A DNA stretch of 64,000 bases from Halomonas cupida (GCF_900142755.1 NZ_FRCA01000007.1:1-64000), one strand, 5' to 3'; positions 28,850-39,175 are shown, numbered from the stretch's first letter. The notes: generated by a model not told the origin, from the sequence alone. Program-made: numbers and translations.

Positions 28850-29800
28850 ATGAAAATTGAACGTCTGCCTCTGAATGGTCTACGTGCCTTCGCAGAATCG
28901 GCTCGTGAGGGCAGCTTCAAGGTGGCGGCAGACCGACTTGGCGTCACGCCTGGAGCGGTCAGCCGTCAGATCAAGCAGCTTGAGGAGCGCCTGGCGGTGG
29001 CATTGTTCGAGCGTCATGCCAACGGTGTGCGTGCCACCGCTGCCGGGCGACGCCTCGCCGAGGATGTCGATGCGGGCCTGGCACGCATTGCCGCCGGCAT
29101 GGAGGCCATTGCCAACATCACACCTGACGTCACTCGCCTGCTGCTCAGTGCACCGCCCTCCTTCACCCAGCTCTGGCTGCTGCCACGGTTGGCTGATTTT
29201 GAACTCCACCACCGCCAACTGGAGATATCGATCGACGCCAGCCAGGCGCTGAGCGAACCCAGCTGGCATGACACAGACGCTCGTCTGGCACTGCGCTACG
29301 GCAGGCCCCCCTGGCCTGGCGTCAGCACGTTGCCACTGTTCGGGGATGTACTGGTCCCGGTCTGCTCACCGGCTCTGCTCGAGCACAGCCCAATCGAGCA
29401 ACCGCGCGACCTGCTTGCACACACCCTGTTCGATGTCTGCTGGTCAACGCCGAGACGTGATGGTTTTCCGAGCTGGAGAGACTGGTTTGCCGCCGCGGGC
29501 CTGGCCGGAGAAGCACTTCCGACGCTACGCCATTACTCGCTGTATGGCCTCGCCCTGGACCAGGTCATCGCCGGTCGCGGCCTGATTCTCGCCAGCCTGC
29601 CGGTGGTCGCGGATCGACTGACCAGCGGCGTCCTGACCTGTCCGTTCGGGGACCAATGGATGCTGCCTTCCCCGTTCCGCTATGAGCTGGTCATGCCCGA
29701 CAACGGCACTCCGCCGGAAGGCATCCGCGAGTTCATCGACTGGCTGATCGACGAGGCCCATTATTTCAGCAAAGCCACCCCCGGGATGCCGGAGCGGTAA
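28850..29800 (+). CDS. LysR-family transcriptional regulator (GcvA-like)
   Basis: A 316-residue regulator. The N-terminal winged helix reads LNGLRAFAESAREGSFKVAA then LGVTPGAVSRQIKQLEERL, and the effector domain follows from about residue 95. The opening PLNGLRAF and the effector region resemble the GcvA/AmpR subgroup. It diverges from the EamA transporter gene with 153 bases between starts, the usual layout for a LysR regulator and its target. Confidence 0.9.
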   Translation: MKIERLPLNGLRAFAESAREGSFKVAADRLGVTPGAVSRQIKQLEERLAVALFERHANGVRATAAGRRLAEDVDAGLARIAAGMEAIANITPDVTRLLLSAPPSFTQLWLLPRLADFELHHRQLEISIDASQALSEPSWHDTDARLALRYGRPPWPGVSTLPLFGDVLVPVCSPALLEHSPIEQPRDLLAHTLFDVCWSTPRRDGFPSWRDWFAAAGLAGEALPTLRHYSLYGLALDQVIAGRGLILASLPVVADRLTSGVLTCPFGDQWMLPSPFRYELVMPDNGTPPEGIREFIDWLIDEAHYFSKATPGMPER

Positions 29801-29849
29801 GCCGCGAGCGTCGAGCTGCGAGCACGCTTCGCTCGAGTCTAGACCCCGG

Positions 29850-29924
29850 GCTTTTGCCTGTGATCCATGGGGCGGCACTGGACAGCTCGCAGCCCGTAGC
29901 TCGTAGCTCGTAGCTCGTAGCTAG
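29850..29924. repeat. Dispersed repeat with 7-bp tandem units
   Basis: Bases 29850-29893 read on the minus strand match 42332-42375 over 44 positions with about eight differences, mostly transitions. Directly adjoining are three TAGCTCG heptads and one TAGCTAG (29897-29924). The final heptad contains the CTA that is the stop codon of the minus-strand kinase-like gene. The upstream part 29801-29849 has further GAGCTGCGAGC-type motifs. Confidence 0.75.
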
Positions 29925-31642
29925 CGAAGCCACCAGGAAACAATCAACAACACCAGCAACACACCGGCAACGATCTGCCAGACATTGGCCGGTGAACGCC
30001 ATGCGCCGGGTACGCTGGCCTCATCCGTGGACTGACGTCCGGGATGCAGACTGTAGAGGAACTCGGATAGGCGTCGGAAGCGCAGTGAACGTTGCGGATC
30101 AAGGGCTCGACGCAGGGCCTCATCCAGCTCACGGCTGACTTCAGGATTGCGGGCACGGGCACTGCGATAGTTCAGCTGTTCAAGATCAGTATGACTGCGC
30201 AGCTTGTGACTGGGCACCGCATAGGGCAGTTCGCCGGTCAGCATCCAGTACACGGTCGACGCCATTGCATACTGGTCACTACGCCGCCCCACCTCATCGT
30301 CAAGAGCGTACTCCGGAGCACTGTGCTCGTTGAGGCCAACCTGCTGAGCGAGCAGGCGCGAACGCCGATGGCCATCGACATCACGCAGATGGCAGGCACT
30401 GAAATCCACCAGCACCACCTGACCGTGCTGATCGACGAGTACATTCTCGGGGTGCACCTGCTGATGCAGAAGATCCCTGTGATGCAGGGCCTGCAATGCC
30501 TTGCCAAGCTGCACCGCTAGATCAAGCCGCTGAACAAGACTGGCCTGGGGATGCCGCTCCATCCATGCCTTGAGCGTGGTCCCACCAACATGGCGCATCA
30601 GGTAGTACAGATAACGTCGGGGGCGAGAAGGTTCGATCACCTTGACCACGAAGGGCGAGCGTACCCGTTCAACCACCCACTGCTGCAGCAGGAAGTGCTC
30701 GAGATAGGCGTTACGGTTGGACAATTCGGGGCTCGGTGCCTTGAGCACGCAATCGCGATCGGTTCTGATGTCGCGCACCTGATAAACCCGCGAGTGCGCC
30801 GTGCGTGACAACACTTCCACCACCTCGAGTCCATCGATGCGCTCACCGGGGCTAAGCTCCGGGGGAATCGGCAGGTCGCCGTATACTCGACCAGGCGCAT
30901 CCGGCTGGGCATCAGGCAGTTCGTCGACACGCACCAGCTGAAAGCAGAAGGAATCACTGCCATAACCACGCTCGCCGGCACGCTCGCGGGCTGCCTGAGC
31001 CAGGCGCTCACAGGCGGCATTGAGGTCACTGGCATTCTGGCGAATCAGGCCCACGTAATCCGATGGCATCAAGGTGCCACGCACGCCCTGGGTCGTGAAC
31101 AGAAAGATATCGCCCTGTTTGAGGCCAGGCTGGATATAGTCGATATCGACGCCTGCATCCATACCGAGAGCCCGAGCCGGGTAACGGTAACCTCCCAGGT
31201 CGGTAACATGATCGCGACTCAACTGTTCGAATTCAGCACCGCGCAAGCGGAAGACCATGGTATCGCCGACGTGGAACAGGTGGGCATCACACCCCGCAAG
31301 AACCAGCGCCGACATCGAGGACACATAACTGCCCTCCGGCACCTGCCGCGTCTGACCATGACACCAGGCATTGAGCGCACGCATTACTCGGTACACCGAG
31401 TCCTTGACACTCCAGTGCTCAGGTGTGGAGTAGTAGTCGGCGAGAAAACCACGCACACAGAGGTCACCGGCCTGAGCAGCCAATGCATTACGGGATGCCG
31501 AATCACTGATCAGAGCGCAGGCGCCCTTGGTACCCATCTGCTGGGCAGACGGCACCAATACCGACATGCTACTGCGATGACGCCGACGATCAGGCGCCAC
31601 GAACGCCTGTCCGTAACTCAACGATAATCGCCCAGTGGCCAA
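29921..31642 (-). CDS. PP2C phosphatase-kinase fusion, both domains degenerate, membrane-anchored
   Basis: About 573 residues (numbers counted from a GTG at 31648; the TTG at 31642 has better spacing from AGGAGG). Residues 10-240 are a PP2C domain (LFHVGDTMVFRL kept), 265-545 a Ser/Thr kinase domain, and 555-573 a C-terminal membrane segment. The layout matches the kinase/phosphatase found in nitrate-assimilation loci. Key residues are lost: the A-D-G metal site is ALISDSAS, T-D-G is TTQGV, the catalytic-loop H-x-D-x-x-x-x-N is HQQVHPEN (Asp to Gln, Lys/Arg to His), and DFG is DFS. Lys303 is kept. The likely role is scaffold or sensor. No nitrate genes are nearby. Confidence 0.8.
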   Translation of the reverse strand: MATGRLSLSYGQAFVAPDRRRHRSSMSVLVPSAQQMGTKGACALISDSASRNALAAQAGDLCVRGFLADYYSTPEHWSVKDSVYRVMRALNAWCHGQTRQVPEGSYVSSMSALVLAGCDAHLFHVGDTMVFRLRGAEFEQLSRDHVTDLGGYRYPARALGMDAGVDIDYIQPGLKQGDIFLFTTQGVRGTLMPSDYVGLIRQNASDLNAACERLAQAARERAGERGYGSDSFCFQLVRVDELPDAQPDAPGRVYGDLPIPPELSPGERIDGLEVVEVLSRTAHSRVYQVRDIRTDRDCVLKAPSPELSNRNAYLEHFLLQQWVVERVRSPFVVKVIEPSRPRRYLYYLMRHVGGTTLKAWMERHPQASLVQRLDLAVQLGKALQALHHRDLLHQQVHPENVLVDQHGQVVLVDFSACHLRDVDGHRRSRLLAQQVGLNEHSAPEYALDDEVGRRSDQYAMASTVYWMLTGELPYAVPSHKLRSHTDLEQLNYRSARARNPEVSRELDEALRRALDPQRSLRFRRLSEFLYSLHPGRQSTDEASVPGAWRSPANVWQIVAGVLLVLLIVSWWLR

Positions 31643-31762
31643 ACTCACCTCCTGCGGTGCCTTACATCAGCTCTATATCATACACATCACCGACCCACTC
31701 TGGCTCGGCCCTCGTCAGGCGCGGCCATTGTGGCACCTTGATGCCGTCATATTACAGCTGTA

Positions 31763-31792
31763 TTGGTAATCGGCCTGAGGGATTCGTATAAT
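31763..31792 (+). promoter_or_regulatory. Probable sigma-70 promoter of ppa
   Basis: TTGGTA at 31763-31768 and a perfect TATAAT at 31787-31792 are 18 bases apart, 55 bases before the ppa start codon. Confidence 0.6.
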
Positions 31793-31847
31793 TCCGGCGA
31801 TTTTACGCCCGTACAGCCTGTACTCGCCCAACGAAGGACACGTATTC

Positions 31848-32381
31848 ATGAACTTCGACAATATCCCCGCTGGCAAGGACCTTCCCAACGACATCTATGT
31901 CGCCATAGAAATCCCGGCCAACCATCAGCCGATCAAGTACGAGATCGACAAGGACATGGGCGCGCTGGTCGTTGACCGCTTCATGGCCACCCCAATGTTC
32001 TACCCGGCCAACTACGGTTTCATCCCGCACACCCTGGCCGATGATGGCGACCCCCTTGACGCCCTGGTAGTGACACCCTATCCGGTGGCGCCGGGCAGCA
32101 TCATTCGTGCTCGCCCTGTCGGCATTCTCAACATGACCGACGAAGCTGGCGAGGACGCCAAGCTGGTGTGTGTTCCTCACCCCAAGATCTCGACCCTGTA
32201 TGACGACGTTCAGGAAGTCACCGACCTGCCGGAACTGCTGCGTCTGCAGATCGCTCACTTCTTCGAGAACTACAAGGATCTCGAGAAGGGCAAGTGGGTG
32301 AAGGTTGAATCCTGGGAAGGTGTCGAGGCCGCTCGCAAGGCGATCGAGAAGTCAGCGGCTGCCTACTCTCGCGAAGACTGA
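31848..32381 (+). CDS. ppa: Inorganic pyrophosphatase
   Basis: A 177-residue family I enzyme hydrolysing PPi. It shows the active-site signature [24 protein letters not shown] and the conserved [14 protein letters not shown] near the C-terminus. It is a single gene with its own promoter and a palindromic terminator. In a cell that may also use PPi for phosphofructokinase (26384), it competes for the same pool. Confidence 0.97.
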   Translation: MNFDNIPAGKDLPNDIYVAIEIPANHQPIKYEIDKDMGALVVDRFMATPMFYPANYGFIPHTLADDGDPLDALVVTPYPVAPGSIIRARPVGILNMTDEAGEDAKLVCVPHPKISTLYDDVQEVTDLPELLRLQIAHFFENYKDLEKGKWVKVESWEGVEAARKAIEKSAAAYSRED

Positions 32382-32416
32382 TCAGCGGTCGGTGCCGTCT
32401 CGGCACCACCCTGCAG

Positions 32417-32456
32417 AACAAGAATGCCCTTGTCCATGGACAAGGGCATTCTTGTT
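32417..32456. terminator. Perfect 40-base palindrome, bidirectional terminator
   Basis: AACAAGAATGCCCTTGTCCA and its exact reverse complement meet without a loop, between the convergent ppa and DUF2333 genes. Each strand ends in TTCTTGTT. It can terminate both. Confidence 0.75.
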
Positions 32457-32495
32457 GAGGTGACACGAACTTCCGGCATCAGGACGACAGGTCAC

Positions 32496-33707
32496 TCAAG
32501 CTGCGGCCTGATCCTCAGGTGAAGCCTCTTCAGCCGGAGCGCTCTGCTCAGCTTCCGATGAAGTCTCGTCGGTGGGGGCACCCTGCTCGGCTTCCGGAGA
32601 AGCTTCCTCGGCCGGAGCTTCCTGCCCCTCTTGCTCTGAAGACGGCTCTGACGCTGAAGGCTGCTGTTCTTCCGCTGATGGCTGTTCTCCCGCTGAAGGC
32701 TCTGATCGCGACGACCTGGATGGCTCAATCGCCAGCCCTGCTTCCAGCTCAACCAGCGAGGCATCGATGCGGGTTAGGTGATGGGCCATGGTTAACGGAT
32801 AGTTGGCAAAGATACCGAAACCACTCCCCCGTAGTACGACCGGACTCCACAAATGGCGCTGGGTACGCTCCAGCTCTGCCTGAGCGCGCTGCCACTGATC
32901 GAGCATGCCGGCGGACTCGATGGCATCGCGCTGGTCACGCAGCATGGCGGCCATCAAGCGCGACAATGCCCAACTCTGGCCACGTGCCTGATGCAGATCG
33001 TTATCGACCCGGTACCAGGGCACATCGGCGGACTCAGGCACCGCTATTCCCAATTCCTTGAGCATATCGGCATCACCTACCGAGGCCGACAAGCGCTCCG
33101 TCAAGGGTGCCAGCTTCGTTCTAACGGCCCCCAACCAGGCCGCCAGCCCCTGGCCGTTGGCGGCAAAAGCCGTCCCTGAAGCCTGATCAAACTGTTCGAG
33201 ATAGTCACCCACCTGGCCGCTGGCCTCCGCCAGTTTCTTGCCGGTCGACGACAGTATCCAGTTGTCGGCATTACCGCGCATGGCGGCGTCCAGGGCCTCG
33301 ACTGGCGGAGCTGTACGAGGATCAAGGCTCGCCAGTTGGTGGCTCATGACCTGCGCCTGCTGCAATACCCCCCATTCCCAGGAAGGCATGTTGTCCATCA
33401 CCACCCCCGGAGGCAGTACATCGTCCCGCAGATAGCCGCCCGGTTTGTCCTGCAGCGTATCCAGCAGTTGTTTCAGGGTGGCAACAGTGACAACACCGCG
33501 CCCGGCTGGCGATGAGGACTGGCGTTGCTGCTCGGTCACCGCCTCGACATCAAAGGCCTTCGGCGCCTTGCTCCACCACACGCCCAGCCCCACCATGACC
33601 ACCAGTGCCACGATCAACACCACCAGCAGTGGTTTCCAGATCCATCCATACTGCGGGGTCTCCAGCGCTTCCCTGCGCTGGGCAGCACGCAATCGACGGC
33701 TCGTCAT
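32496..33707 (-). CDS. DUF2333 family membrane-anchored protein
   Basis: A 403-residue protein: a basic N-terminus, one membrane helix (about 26-46, LLVVLIVALVVMVGLGVWW), a large periplasmic domain with the DUF2333 pattern (PGGYLRDDVLPPGVVMDNMP, SWALSRLMAAMLRDQ), and an acidic low-complexity tail of about 75 residues with repeats such as EEASPEAEQGAPTDE. The family function is unknown. The ATG at 33707 overlaps the stop of a tiny leader frame (33704-33730). Confidence 0.85.
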   Translation of the reverse strand: MTSRRLRAAQRREALETPQYGWIWKPLLVVLIVALVVMVGLGVWWSKAPKAFDVEAVTEQQRQSSSPAGRGVVTVATLKQLLDTLQDKPGGYLRDDVLPPGVVMDNMPSWEWGVLQQAQVMSHQLASLDPRTAPPVEALDAAMRGNADNWILSSTGKKLAEASGQVGDYLEQFDQASGTAFAANGQGLAAWLGAVRTKLAPLTERLSASVGDADMLKELGIAVPESADVPWYRVDNDLHQARGQSWALSRLMAAMLRDQRDAIESAGMLDQWQRAQAELERTQRHLWSPVVLRGSGFGIFANYPLTMAHHLTRIDASLVELEAGLAIEPSRSSRSEPSAGEQPSAEEQQPSASEPSSEQEGQEAPAEEASPEAEQGAPTDETSSEAEQSAPAEEASPEDQAAA

Positions 33708-33730
33708 GATGCGTTCTCCTGCGTTGTCAT
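33704..33730 (-). CDS. Eight-codon leader ORF overlapping DUF2333
   Basis: MTTQENAS, preceded by GCAGGAGATCAAATC, ends with a TGA that overlaps the DUF2333 start as ATGA. The leader and the true start region are an imperfect tandem duplication (AGGAGATCAAATCATGACA versus AGGAGAACGCATCATGACG), so each has its own ribosome site. It may couple translation or simply be a remnant of the duplication. No protein evidence is available. Confidence 0.35.
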   Translation of the reverse strand: MTTQENAS

Positions 33731-33779
33731 GATTTGATCTCCTGCGCTGTCATTGTGGGAATTTTCGCGTCGCGGCTCC

Positions 33780-33819
33780 GTTAACCGGATGCCCATGAAG
33801 TTAACCGGATGCCCATGAA
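33780..33819. repeat. Perfect tandem duplication of 20 bp
   Basis: GTTAACCGGATGCCCATGAA occurs twice head to tail in the DUF2333/dsbD divergent gap. No role is apparent. The rest of the 256-base gap shows no gene. Confidence 0.8.
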
Positions 33820-33963
33820 CAAGTAAGGTAAAGCGATGCTACTGGTACAATACCATTGCATCCAGAATTCTGGTCGTCGAGGCCGGAACCTGTCTCGGGC
33901 CCCGGGGTCAGACAGGCGAGTTTCTCTCATCGCCACCCTGACGACACTACTCAAGGATATGAC

Positions 33964-35907
33964 GTGCTGTCTGCAACACGACTTCTCGTACTACTGTTGT
34001 GCATGTTTCTGCCCTGGAGCGCCCAGGCGCAGTTCTTTTCACAATCCAGCTCGTCCAACTTCCTGCCGGTGCACGAGGCCTTCGTCCCCAGCACCTGGCA
34101 TGATGGCAATCAGGTCTATATCGGTTTCGAGAATGCGGACGGCTACTATCTATATCGGCACCAGTTTGGCGTAACAAGCTCGACCGGCGACGACATCCTC
34201 GGCGAGCCAAAGCTGCCCGCCGGGGAGGAGAAGACCGACGAGTTCTTCGGCAACGTTCGGGTCTTCTACGACCAGATGGTATTCACAGTGCCCTTCACCA
34301 CGCCTCAACAAGGGCCGGTGGAGATTCAGCTGACCTATCAGGGCTGTGCTGATGCAGGCTTGTGCTATCCCCCCGAGACCATTGAGCTTACTGCCGCGGA
34401 AACTTCTCCGCCCCCGCAATTTGCTGCCGACGCGCAGCAGCTTGCCGCCACTGATTCAGACGCCCACCGCCAACCGGCGACCAGTGAAGGGTCCTCCGCC
34501 ACAGGAAGCGACAGCGAGGCGGCGAGCAAGGTACCAGCACCGACGGTATCGGGCAGCGCACCAGTCAGCGAGGACAGTCGCTTCAAGGCGCTGATCCAGG
34601 ATGCCGGCCTCCCGGTGATGCTCGGATTGTTCTTCCTTGCGGGTCTGGGCCTGACCTTTACTCCCTGTGTACTGCCGATGATCCCGATCCTGTCATCGAT
34701 CATCGTCGGCCAGAGCTCGGTCAATCAGAACCCTGGTCGCCGCCACGCTCTGGCGCTTTCTGCCAGCTATGTCGCGGGCATGGCGCTGACCTATGCCGCA
34801 GTCGGTGTGTTGATGGGGCTATTCGGCGCGGGTCTCAACCTTCAGGCCCGCCTGCAGTCGGCACCGGTGTTGATCACCTTCTCGATTCTCTTCGGACTCT
34901 TTGCATTGGCCATGTTCGGGGTCTTCAACCTGCAGCTGTCACCACGTCTCAACAACCTGGTCGATGGTTGGCAGCAGCGTGCCCAGCGCAGTGGACCGCT
35001 GGGCCTGGCGGTAGCGGGAGCCCTGTCGGTGCTGGTGGTTTCCCCCTGCGTCTCCGCACCATTGGCGGGTGCTCTGGTGTTCATTTCCACGACCGGCGAC
35101 GCCATGGTCGGGGGTGCGGCTCTGCTCGCACTGGCGCTGGGCATGGGGGTACCGTTGCTGCTGGTCGGCACCTTTGGTACCACGCTATTACCGCGCTCGG
35201 GCAACTGGATGAATGGCGTCAAGGTGGCCTTCGGCATCCTCCTGCTGGGTGTGTCGGTGTGGCTGATCGAACGCCTGTTGCCGGGCCCTGTCGCCCTGCT
35301 GCTGTGGGCTGGACTTGCGGTCGGCACCGGCTTGACGTTAGGCGCGATCAACCTGCAGGCCACTCCGGGCTGGCCAAGAGTACGTCAGACCGCCGGCGTC
35401 ATGCTGCTGGTATGGGGCATTGCGCTGGTGGTCGGAGCCACCCGTGGTGCCGAAGACCCATTACGCCCGCTGGCAGGTGCACAGTTCTCCGGAGTTCCGG
35501 CGGGAGCAGCTCAGAGCACCGCCCACGCGGACGTCACTGTGGTGCATCGCCTGGACGAGCTTCAGCAGCTACTGGCGAGCTCGACGCAACCGGCCTTCGT
35601 CAACATCACCGCCGAATGGTGCATTTCCTGCAAGATCATGGAACGCGAGGTCTTTCCTGACGCCAGGGTCCAGCAAGCGCTGGCCGACTACCGCTGGATC
35701 GACGTGGATGTGACCGAGAGCAATGCCAACAGCCGTGAAGTGCTTGAGCATCTGCGATTGTTTGGCCCTCCCAGCTTGCTGTTCTTCAACGGTAACAACG
35801 AGATCCGCGAGGCACGCATCCAGGGAGAACTGGAGGCTGATGAACTGGCACAGCACGCCAGAGGTGTCAGCCAATGGCTGTCTGCACACGCCGAACCCCA
35901 GACTTGA
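33964..35907 (+). CDS. dsbD: Thiol:disulfide interchange protein DsbD
   Basis: A 647-residue protein that carries electrons from thioredoxin to periplasmic reductases. From the GTG at 33964 (AAGGA 7 bases upstream) it has a signal peptide, an N-terminal domain with the Cys pair ([10 protein letters not shown]), a Ser/Ala-rich linker, eight membrane helices with TPCVLPMIP and [10 protein letters not shown], and a C-terminal thioredoxin domain with [10 protein letters not shown]. The linker makes it about 80 residues longer than E. coli DsbD. The open frame extends 36 codons upstream without signal-peptide character. Confidence 0.94.
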   Translation: MLSATRLLVLLLCMFLPWSAQAQFFSQSSSSNFLPVHEAFVPSTWHDGNQVYIGFENADGYYLYRHQFGVTSSTGDDILGEPKLPAGEEKTDEFFGNVRVFYDQMVFTVPFTTPQQGPVEIQLTYQGCADAGLCYPPETIELTAAETSPPPQFAADAQQLAATDSDAHRQPATSEGSSATGSDSEAASKVPAPTVSGSAPVSEDSRFKALIQDAGLPVMLGLFFLAGLGLTFTPCVLPMIPILSSIIVGQSSVNQNPGRRHALALSASYVAGMALTYAAVGVLMGLFGAGLNLQARLQSAPVLITFSILFGLFALAMFGVFNLQLSPRLNNLVDGWQQRAQRSGPLGLAVAGALSVLVVSPCVSAPLAGALVFISTTGDAMVGGAALLALALGMGVPLLLVGTFGTTLLPRSGNWMNGVKVAFGILLLGVSVWLIERLLPGPVALLLWAGLAVGTGLTLGAINLQATPGWPRVRQTAGVMLLVWGIALVVGATRGAEDPLRPLAGAQFSGVPAGAAQSTAHADVTVVHRLDELQQLLASSTQPAFVNITAEWCISCKIMEREVFPDARVQQALADYRWIDVDVTESNANSREVLEHLRLFGPPSLLFFNGNNEIREARIQGELEADELAQHARGVSQWLSAHAEPQT

Positions 35908-36092
35908 TCGCGAGGGGCGAACAGCGTTCGCCCTTTTCTGGACAAGCCTGGTCATTTTCGGCAAACTCCCCTCCAATCGTGGTTTTTTACTGGATAGAGC
36001 AGCAAGACACGCCATCTTGCTGCGATCTATTGAAACTTCGCCCGGGTTTACAGCACCCGGCCCATTCTTCATCTGATTGTCGAGACACTGTC

Positions 36093-36566
36093 ATGGATAT
36101 TCGTAAGGTCAAGAAGCTGATCGAGCTACTGGAAGAATCAAACATCAGCGAAATCGAGATCCAGGAAGGCGAAGAATCAGTCCGCATCAGCCGTCATCTC
36201 CAGGGCATGGGTGCTGCCTGGCAGGCGCCTGCGCCTACTCAGCCCTGGCCGGCCCCCGCGGCACAGCAAGCTCCTGCAGCGCCTGCCTCTGCCGAGGCTG
36301 CGCCTGCCGCCGACAGTGGTCCGAGCTACCAGGGTCATGCCGTGGCGTCACCGATGGTCGGTACCTTCTATCGCTCCCCGGCACCGGGTGCCAAGGCGTT
36401 CGTCGAAGTGGGCTCCACCGTTCGCAAGGGCGACACCGTGTGTATCGTTGAAGCCATGAAGATGATGAACCAGATCGAAGCTGACCGTGACGGCGTTGTC
36501 GAAGCGGTTCTCGTCGAGGATGGTGAGCCCGTCGAGTTTGACCAGCCTCTGGTCGTTATCGCCTGA
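36093..36566 (+). CDS. accB: Biotin carboxyl carrier protein of acetyl-CoA carboxylase
   Basis: A 157-residue protein. It starts [18 protein letters not shown], has a Pro/Ala-rich hinge (about 45-75) and a C-terminal biotinyl domain with the Lys in [13 protein letters not shown]. It carries carboxybiotin between AccC and the carboxyltransferase, the first step of fatty acid synthesis. accC follows after 232 bases. The aroQ gene often found before accB is absent here; dsbD takes that place. Confidence 0.97.
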   Translation: MDIRKVKKLIELLEESNISEIEIQEGEESVRISRHLQGMGAAWQAPAPTQPWPAPAAQQAPAAPASAEAAPAADSGPSYQGHAVASPMVGTFYRSPAPGAKAFVEVGSTVRKGDTVCIVEAMKMMNQIEADRDGVVEAVLVEDGEPVEFDQPLVVIA

Positions 36567-36798
36567 GAGATCGCGTCTTCTCCGGAGCACTGATGCCGCC
36601 TGAACAGGCCGTTTTACAGATAGTGCTCCGAGAACCAGTATCTTCCAGTTGTCATCTCAGGACGCACTGAGCAACCGATACAAGGGCCAGCGCCGGGAAC
36701 GGAAACACAGGGCAACGCAACGCATGTCTGTCATTGCCCTCCCGTCGCCACTCCTGAGTCACCGGTCAGTGTCTCCCCCACTTTCAGCGGACACCAAC

Positions 36799-38139
36799 AT
36801 GTTGGACAAGGTTCTAATCGCCAACCGAGGCGAGATCGCACTGCGAATCCTGCGCGCCTGCAAGGAGCTGGGAATCAAGACGGTGGCGGTACACTCCAAG
36901 GCCGACCGCGAACTCATGCACGTGCGTCTCGCCGACGAAGCCGTGTGTATCGGCCCCGCCGCCTCCGCCCAGTCTTACCTGAATATTCCGTCGCTGATCA
37001 GCGCTGCTGAAGTGACGGACGCCAGTGCTATTCATCCAGGCTATGGCTTCCTCTCCGAGAATGCCGACTTCGCCGAGCAGGTCGAGCGCTCCGGCTTTAC
37101 CTTCATTGGCCCGCGCGCCGACACCATCCGCTTGATGGGCGACAAGGTCAGTGCCATTGAAGCCATGAAGAAGGCCGGAGTTCCGACCGTGCCCGGCTCC
37201 GACGGCCCGCTGTCCGATGATGAAGGTGAGCTGCTCGCCACCGCTAAACGTATCGGCTATCCGGTCATCATCAAGGCTGCCGCCGGCGGCGGTGGTCGTG
37301 GCATGCGCGTGGTGCATACCGAGGCTCATCTGATCTCTGCGGTGAACGTCACCCGCACCGAGGCACACTCTGCCTTCGGCGACGGCACGGTGTACATGGA
37401 GAAGTTCCTCGAGAAGCCGCGCCACGTCGAGGTCCAGGTACTGGCCGACGGTCAGGGCAACGCCATTCATCTTTATGATCGCGACTGCTCGCTGCAGCGT
37501 CGTCATCAGAAGGTGCTCGAGGAGGCACCGGCACCTGGACTGGACCCGGACGCTCGTGCTCGGGTACTCGAGTCCTGCCGCGAAGCCTGTATCGAGATCG
37601 GCTATCGTGGTGCCGGTACCTTCGAGTTCCTGTACGAGGACGGTGAGTTCTTCTTCATCGAGATGAATACTCGCGTCCAGGTCGAGCATCCGGTCACCGA
37701 GATGATCACTGGTGTCGACATCGTCCGCGAGCAGCTGCGTATCGCCTCCGGTCTGCCGCTGTCCATCCGCCAGCAGGACGTCAAGGTCGAAGGCCATGCC
37801 TTCGAATGCCGCATCAATGCCGAGGACTCGCGTACCTTCATGCCCTCCCCGGGCAAGGTTACGCTGTATCACCCTCCGGGTGGTCTCGGCGTGCGCATGG
37901 ATTCGCACCTGTATACCGGCTACACCGTGCCGCCGCACTACGATTCCCTGATCGGCAAGCTGATTACCTGGGGGGTCGATCGCGAAACGGCGCTGACCCG
38001 CATGCGCAATGCTCTGGATGAACTGCTGGTGGAAGGCATCAAGACCAACACTGATCTGCACAAGGATCTGGTCCGCGATGGCTATTTCCAGCAGGGTGGG
38101 GTCAACATCCACTACCTGGAGAAGAAGCTCGGCCTCTGA
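36799..38139 (+). CDS. accC: Biotin carboxylase of acetyl-CoA carboxylase
   Basis: A 446-residue ATP-grasp enzyme that carboxylates biotin on AccB. It starts [23 protein letters not shown]-binding [14 protein letters not shown] and [16 protein letters not shown] are present. The ATG at 36799 gives the family start; the 50 codons of open frame before it are non-conserved. The biotin operon later in the window supplies its cofactor. Confidence 0.97.
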   Translation: MLDKVLIANRGEIALRILRACKELGIKTVAVHSKADRELMHVRLADEAVCIGPAASAQSYLNIPSLISAAEVTDASAIHPGYGFLSENADFAEQVERSGFTFIGPRADTIRLMGDKVSAIEAMKKAGVPTVPGSDGPLSDDEGELLATAKRIGYPVIIKAAAGGGGRGMRVVHTEAHLISAVNVTRTEAHSAFGDGTVYMEKFLEKPRHVEVQVLADGQGNAIHLYDRDCSLQRRHQKVLEEAPAPGLDPDARARVLESCREACIEIGYRGAGTFEFLYEDGEFFFIEMNTRVQVEHPVTEMITGVDIVREQLRIASGLPLSIRQQDVKVEGHAFECRINAEDSRTFMPSPGKVTLYHPPGGLGVRMDSHLYTGYTVPPHYDSLIGKLITWGVDRETALTRMRNALDELLVEGIKTNTDLHKDLVRDGYFQQGGVNIHYLEKKLGL

Positions 38140-38260
38140 TTTGCTCAGCGGACGACTTCTCCTCGACGGGGCGGCCTTGGCCGCCCCGACTGCTTCTACG
38201 GGTTTCTGCCCAGCTACGTATACGTACTCCCTGTGACCTACCCCATTCTGGAGGCTCGCC

Positions 38261-39175
38261 ATGGCATGGCTTCAACTCAAGGCAGAGGTGCCACCCGAGC
38301 ACGCCGAGCTGCTCGAGGAACTGTTGCTGGAGGAAGGCGCAACTGCCATCACCCTGCAGGACGCGCATGACGATCCGGTGTTCGAACCTGACCGAGGTAC
38401 CACTCCCCTGTGGGACCAGACCGTGCTCACTGGCCTCTACGACGACCTCGAGGGCATTCACGACATGCTCGAACGGCTGGCAGCGGCCTGGGCCGAGCAC
38501 ATGCCCGACGATCCCTGCCCGGTCATCGAACACGAGTTGCTCGACGATCGCGACTGGGAACGCGAGTGGATGGAGGACTTCAAACCTTTACGCATGGGGC
38601 AGCGCCTGTGGATCGTACCGAGCTGGCATCAGCCACCCCAGGACGACGCCATCAACCTCAAGCTTGATCCGGGTCTGGCCTTCGGCACCGGAACCCACCC
38701 GACTACCGCACTGTGTCTCGAGTGGCTGGATGGACTAGCTCTCGATGGCGGTCTGGATGGCCTCGACGTACTGGACGTCGGCTGTGGCTCGGGCATTCTC
38801 GCCATTGCCACGCTGAAGCTCGGTGCCGCTAGCGCCATCGGCACCGATATCGACCCCCAGGCACTGACTGCCAGCCGCGACAACGCCGAACGCAACGACA
38901 TCGAATCGTCACGCCTCGAGTTGCGTTATCCCGAACAGATGGGCGCCGAACGCTTCCCGCTGGTAGTGGCCAATATCCTGGCGGGTCCATTGGTCGAACT
39001 GGCTCCAACCATCGGACAACATGTCGCGCCAGGCGGACGCCTGGCACTGTCCGGCATCCTTGCCGACCAGGCAGAAGAGGTACTCGACGCCTACCGCGCT
39101 CAGGGACTGATCATGGATACCCCCTGCTATCGTGAGGGCTGGGTACGCCTCCACGGCCACCGCCCGCTGAATTGA
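38261..39175 (+). CDS. prmA: Ribosomal protein L11 methyltransferase
   Basis: A 304-residue SAM-dependent enzyme. The N-terminal L11-binding domain precedes the methyltransferase core with LDVGCGSGILAIA and VVANILAGPLVEL. TGGAGG lies directly upstream of the start. It methylates L11 at several positions. It is followed by dusB-fis, the common gammaproteobacterial order. Confidence 0.96.
   Translation: MAWLQLKAEVPPEHAELLEELLLEEGATAITLQDAHDDPVFEPDRGTTPLWDQTVLTGLYDDLEGIHDMLERLAAAWAEHMPDDPCPVIEHELLDDRDWEREWMEDFKPLRMGQRLWIVPSWHQPPQDDAINLKLDPGLAFGTGTHPTTALCLEWLDGLALDGGLDGLDVLDVGCGSGILAIATLKLGAASAIGTDIDPQALTASRDNAERNDIESSRLELRYPEQMGAERFPLVVANILAGPLVELAPTIGQHVAPGGRLALSGILADQAEEVLDAYRAQGLIMDTPCYREGWVRLHGHRPLN

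Noticed and set aside
30000..31000. The HRD string at residues 390-392 of the kinase-like protein as the catalytic loop
   Set aside because: The invariant Asn of the loop (HPEN) should follow the Asp by five residues; counted that way the Asp position is Gln in HQQVHPEN.
36814..38262. A 482-codon minus-strand frame opposite accC
   Set aside because: Antisense to a highly conserved gene; composition is skewed and no motif is present.
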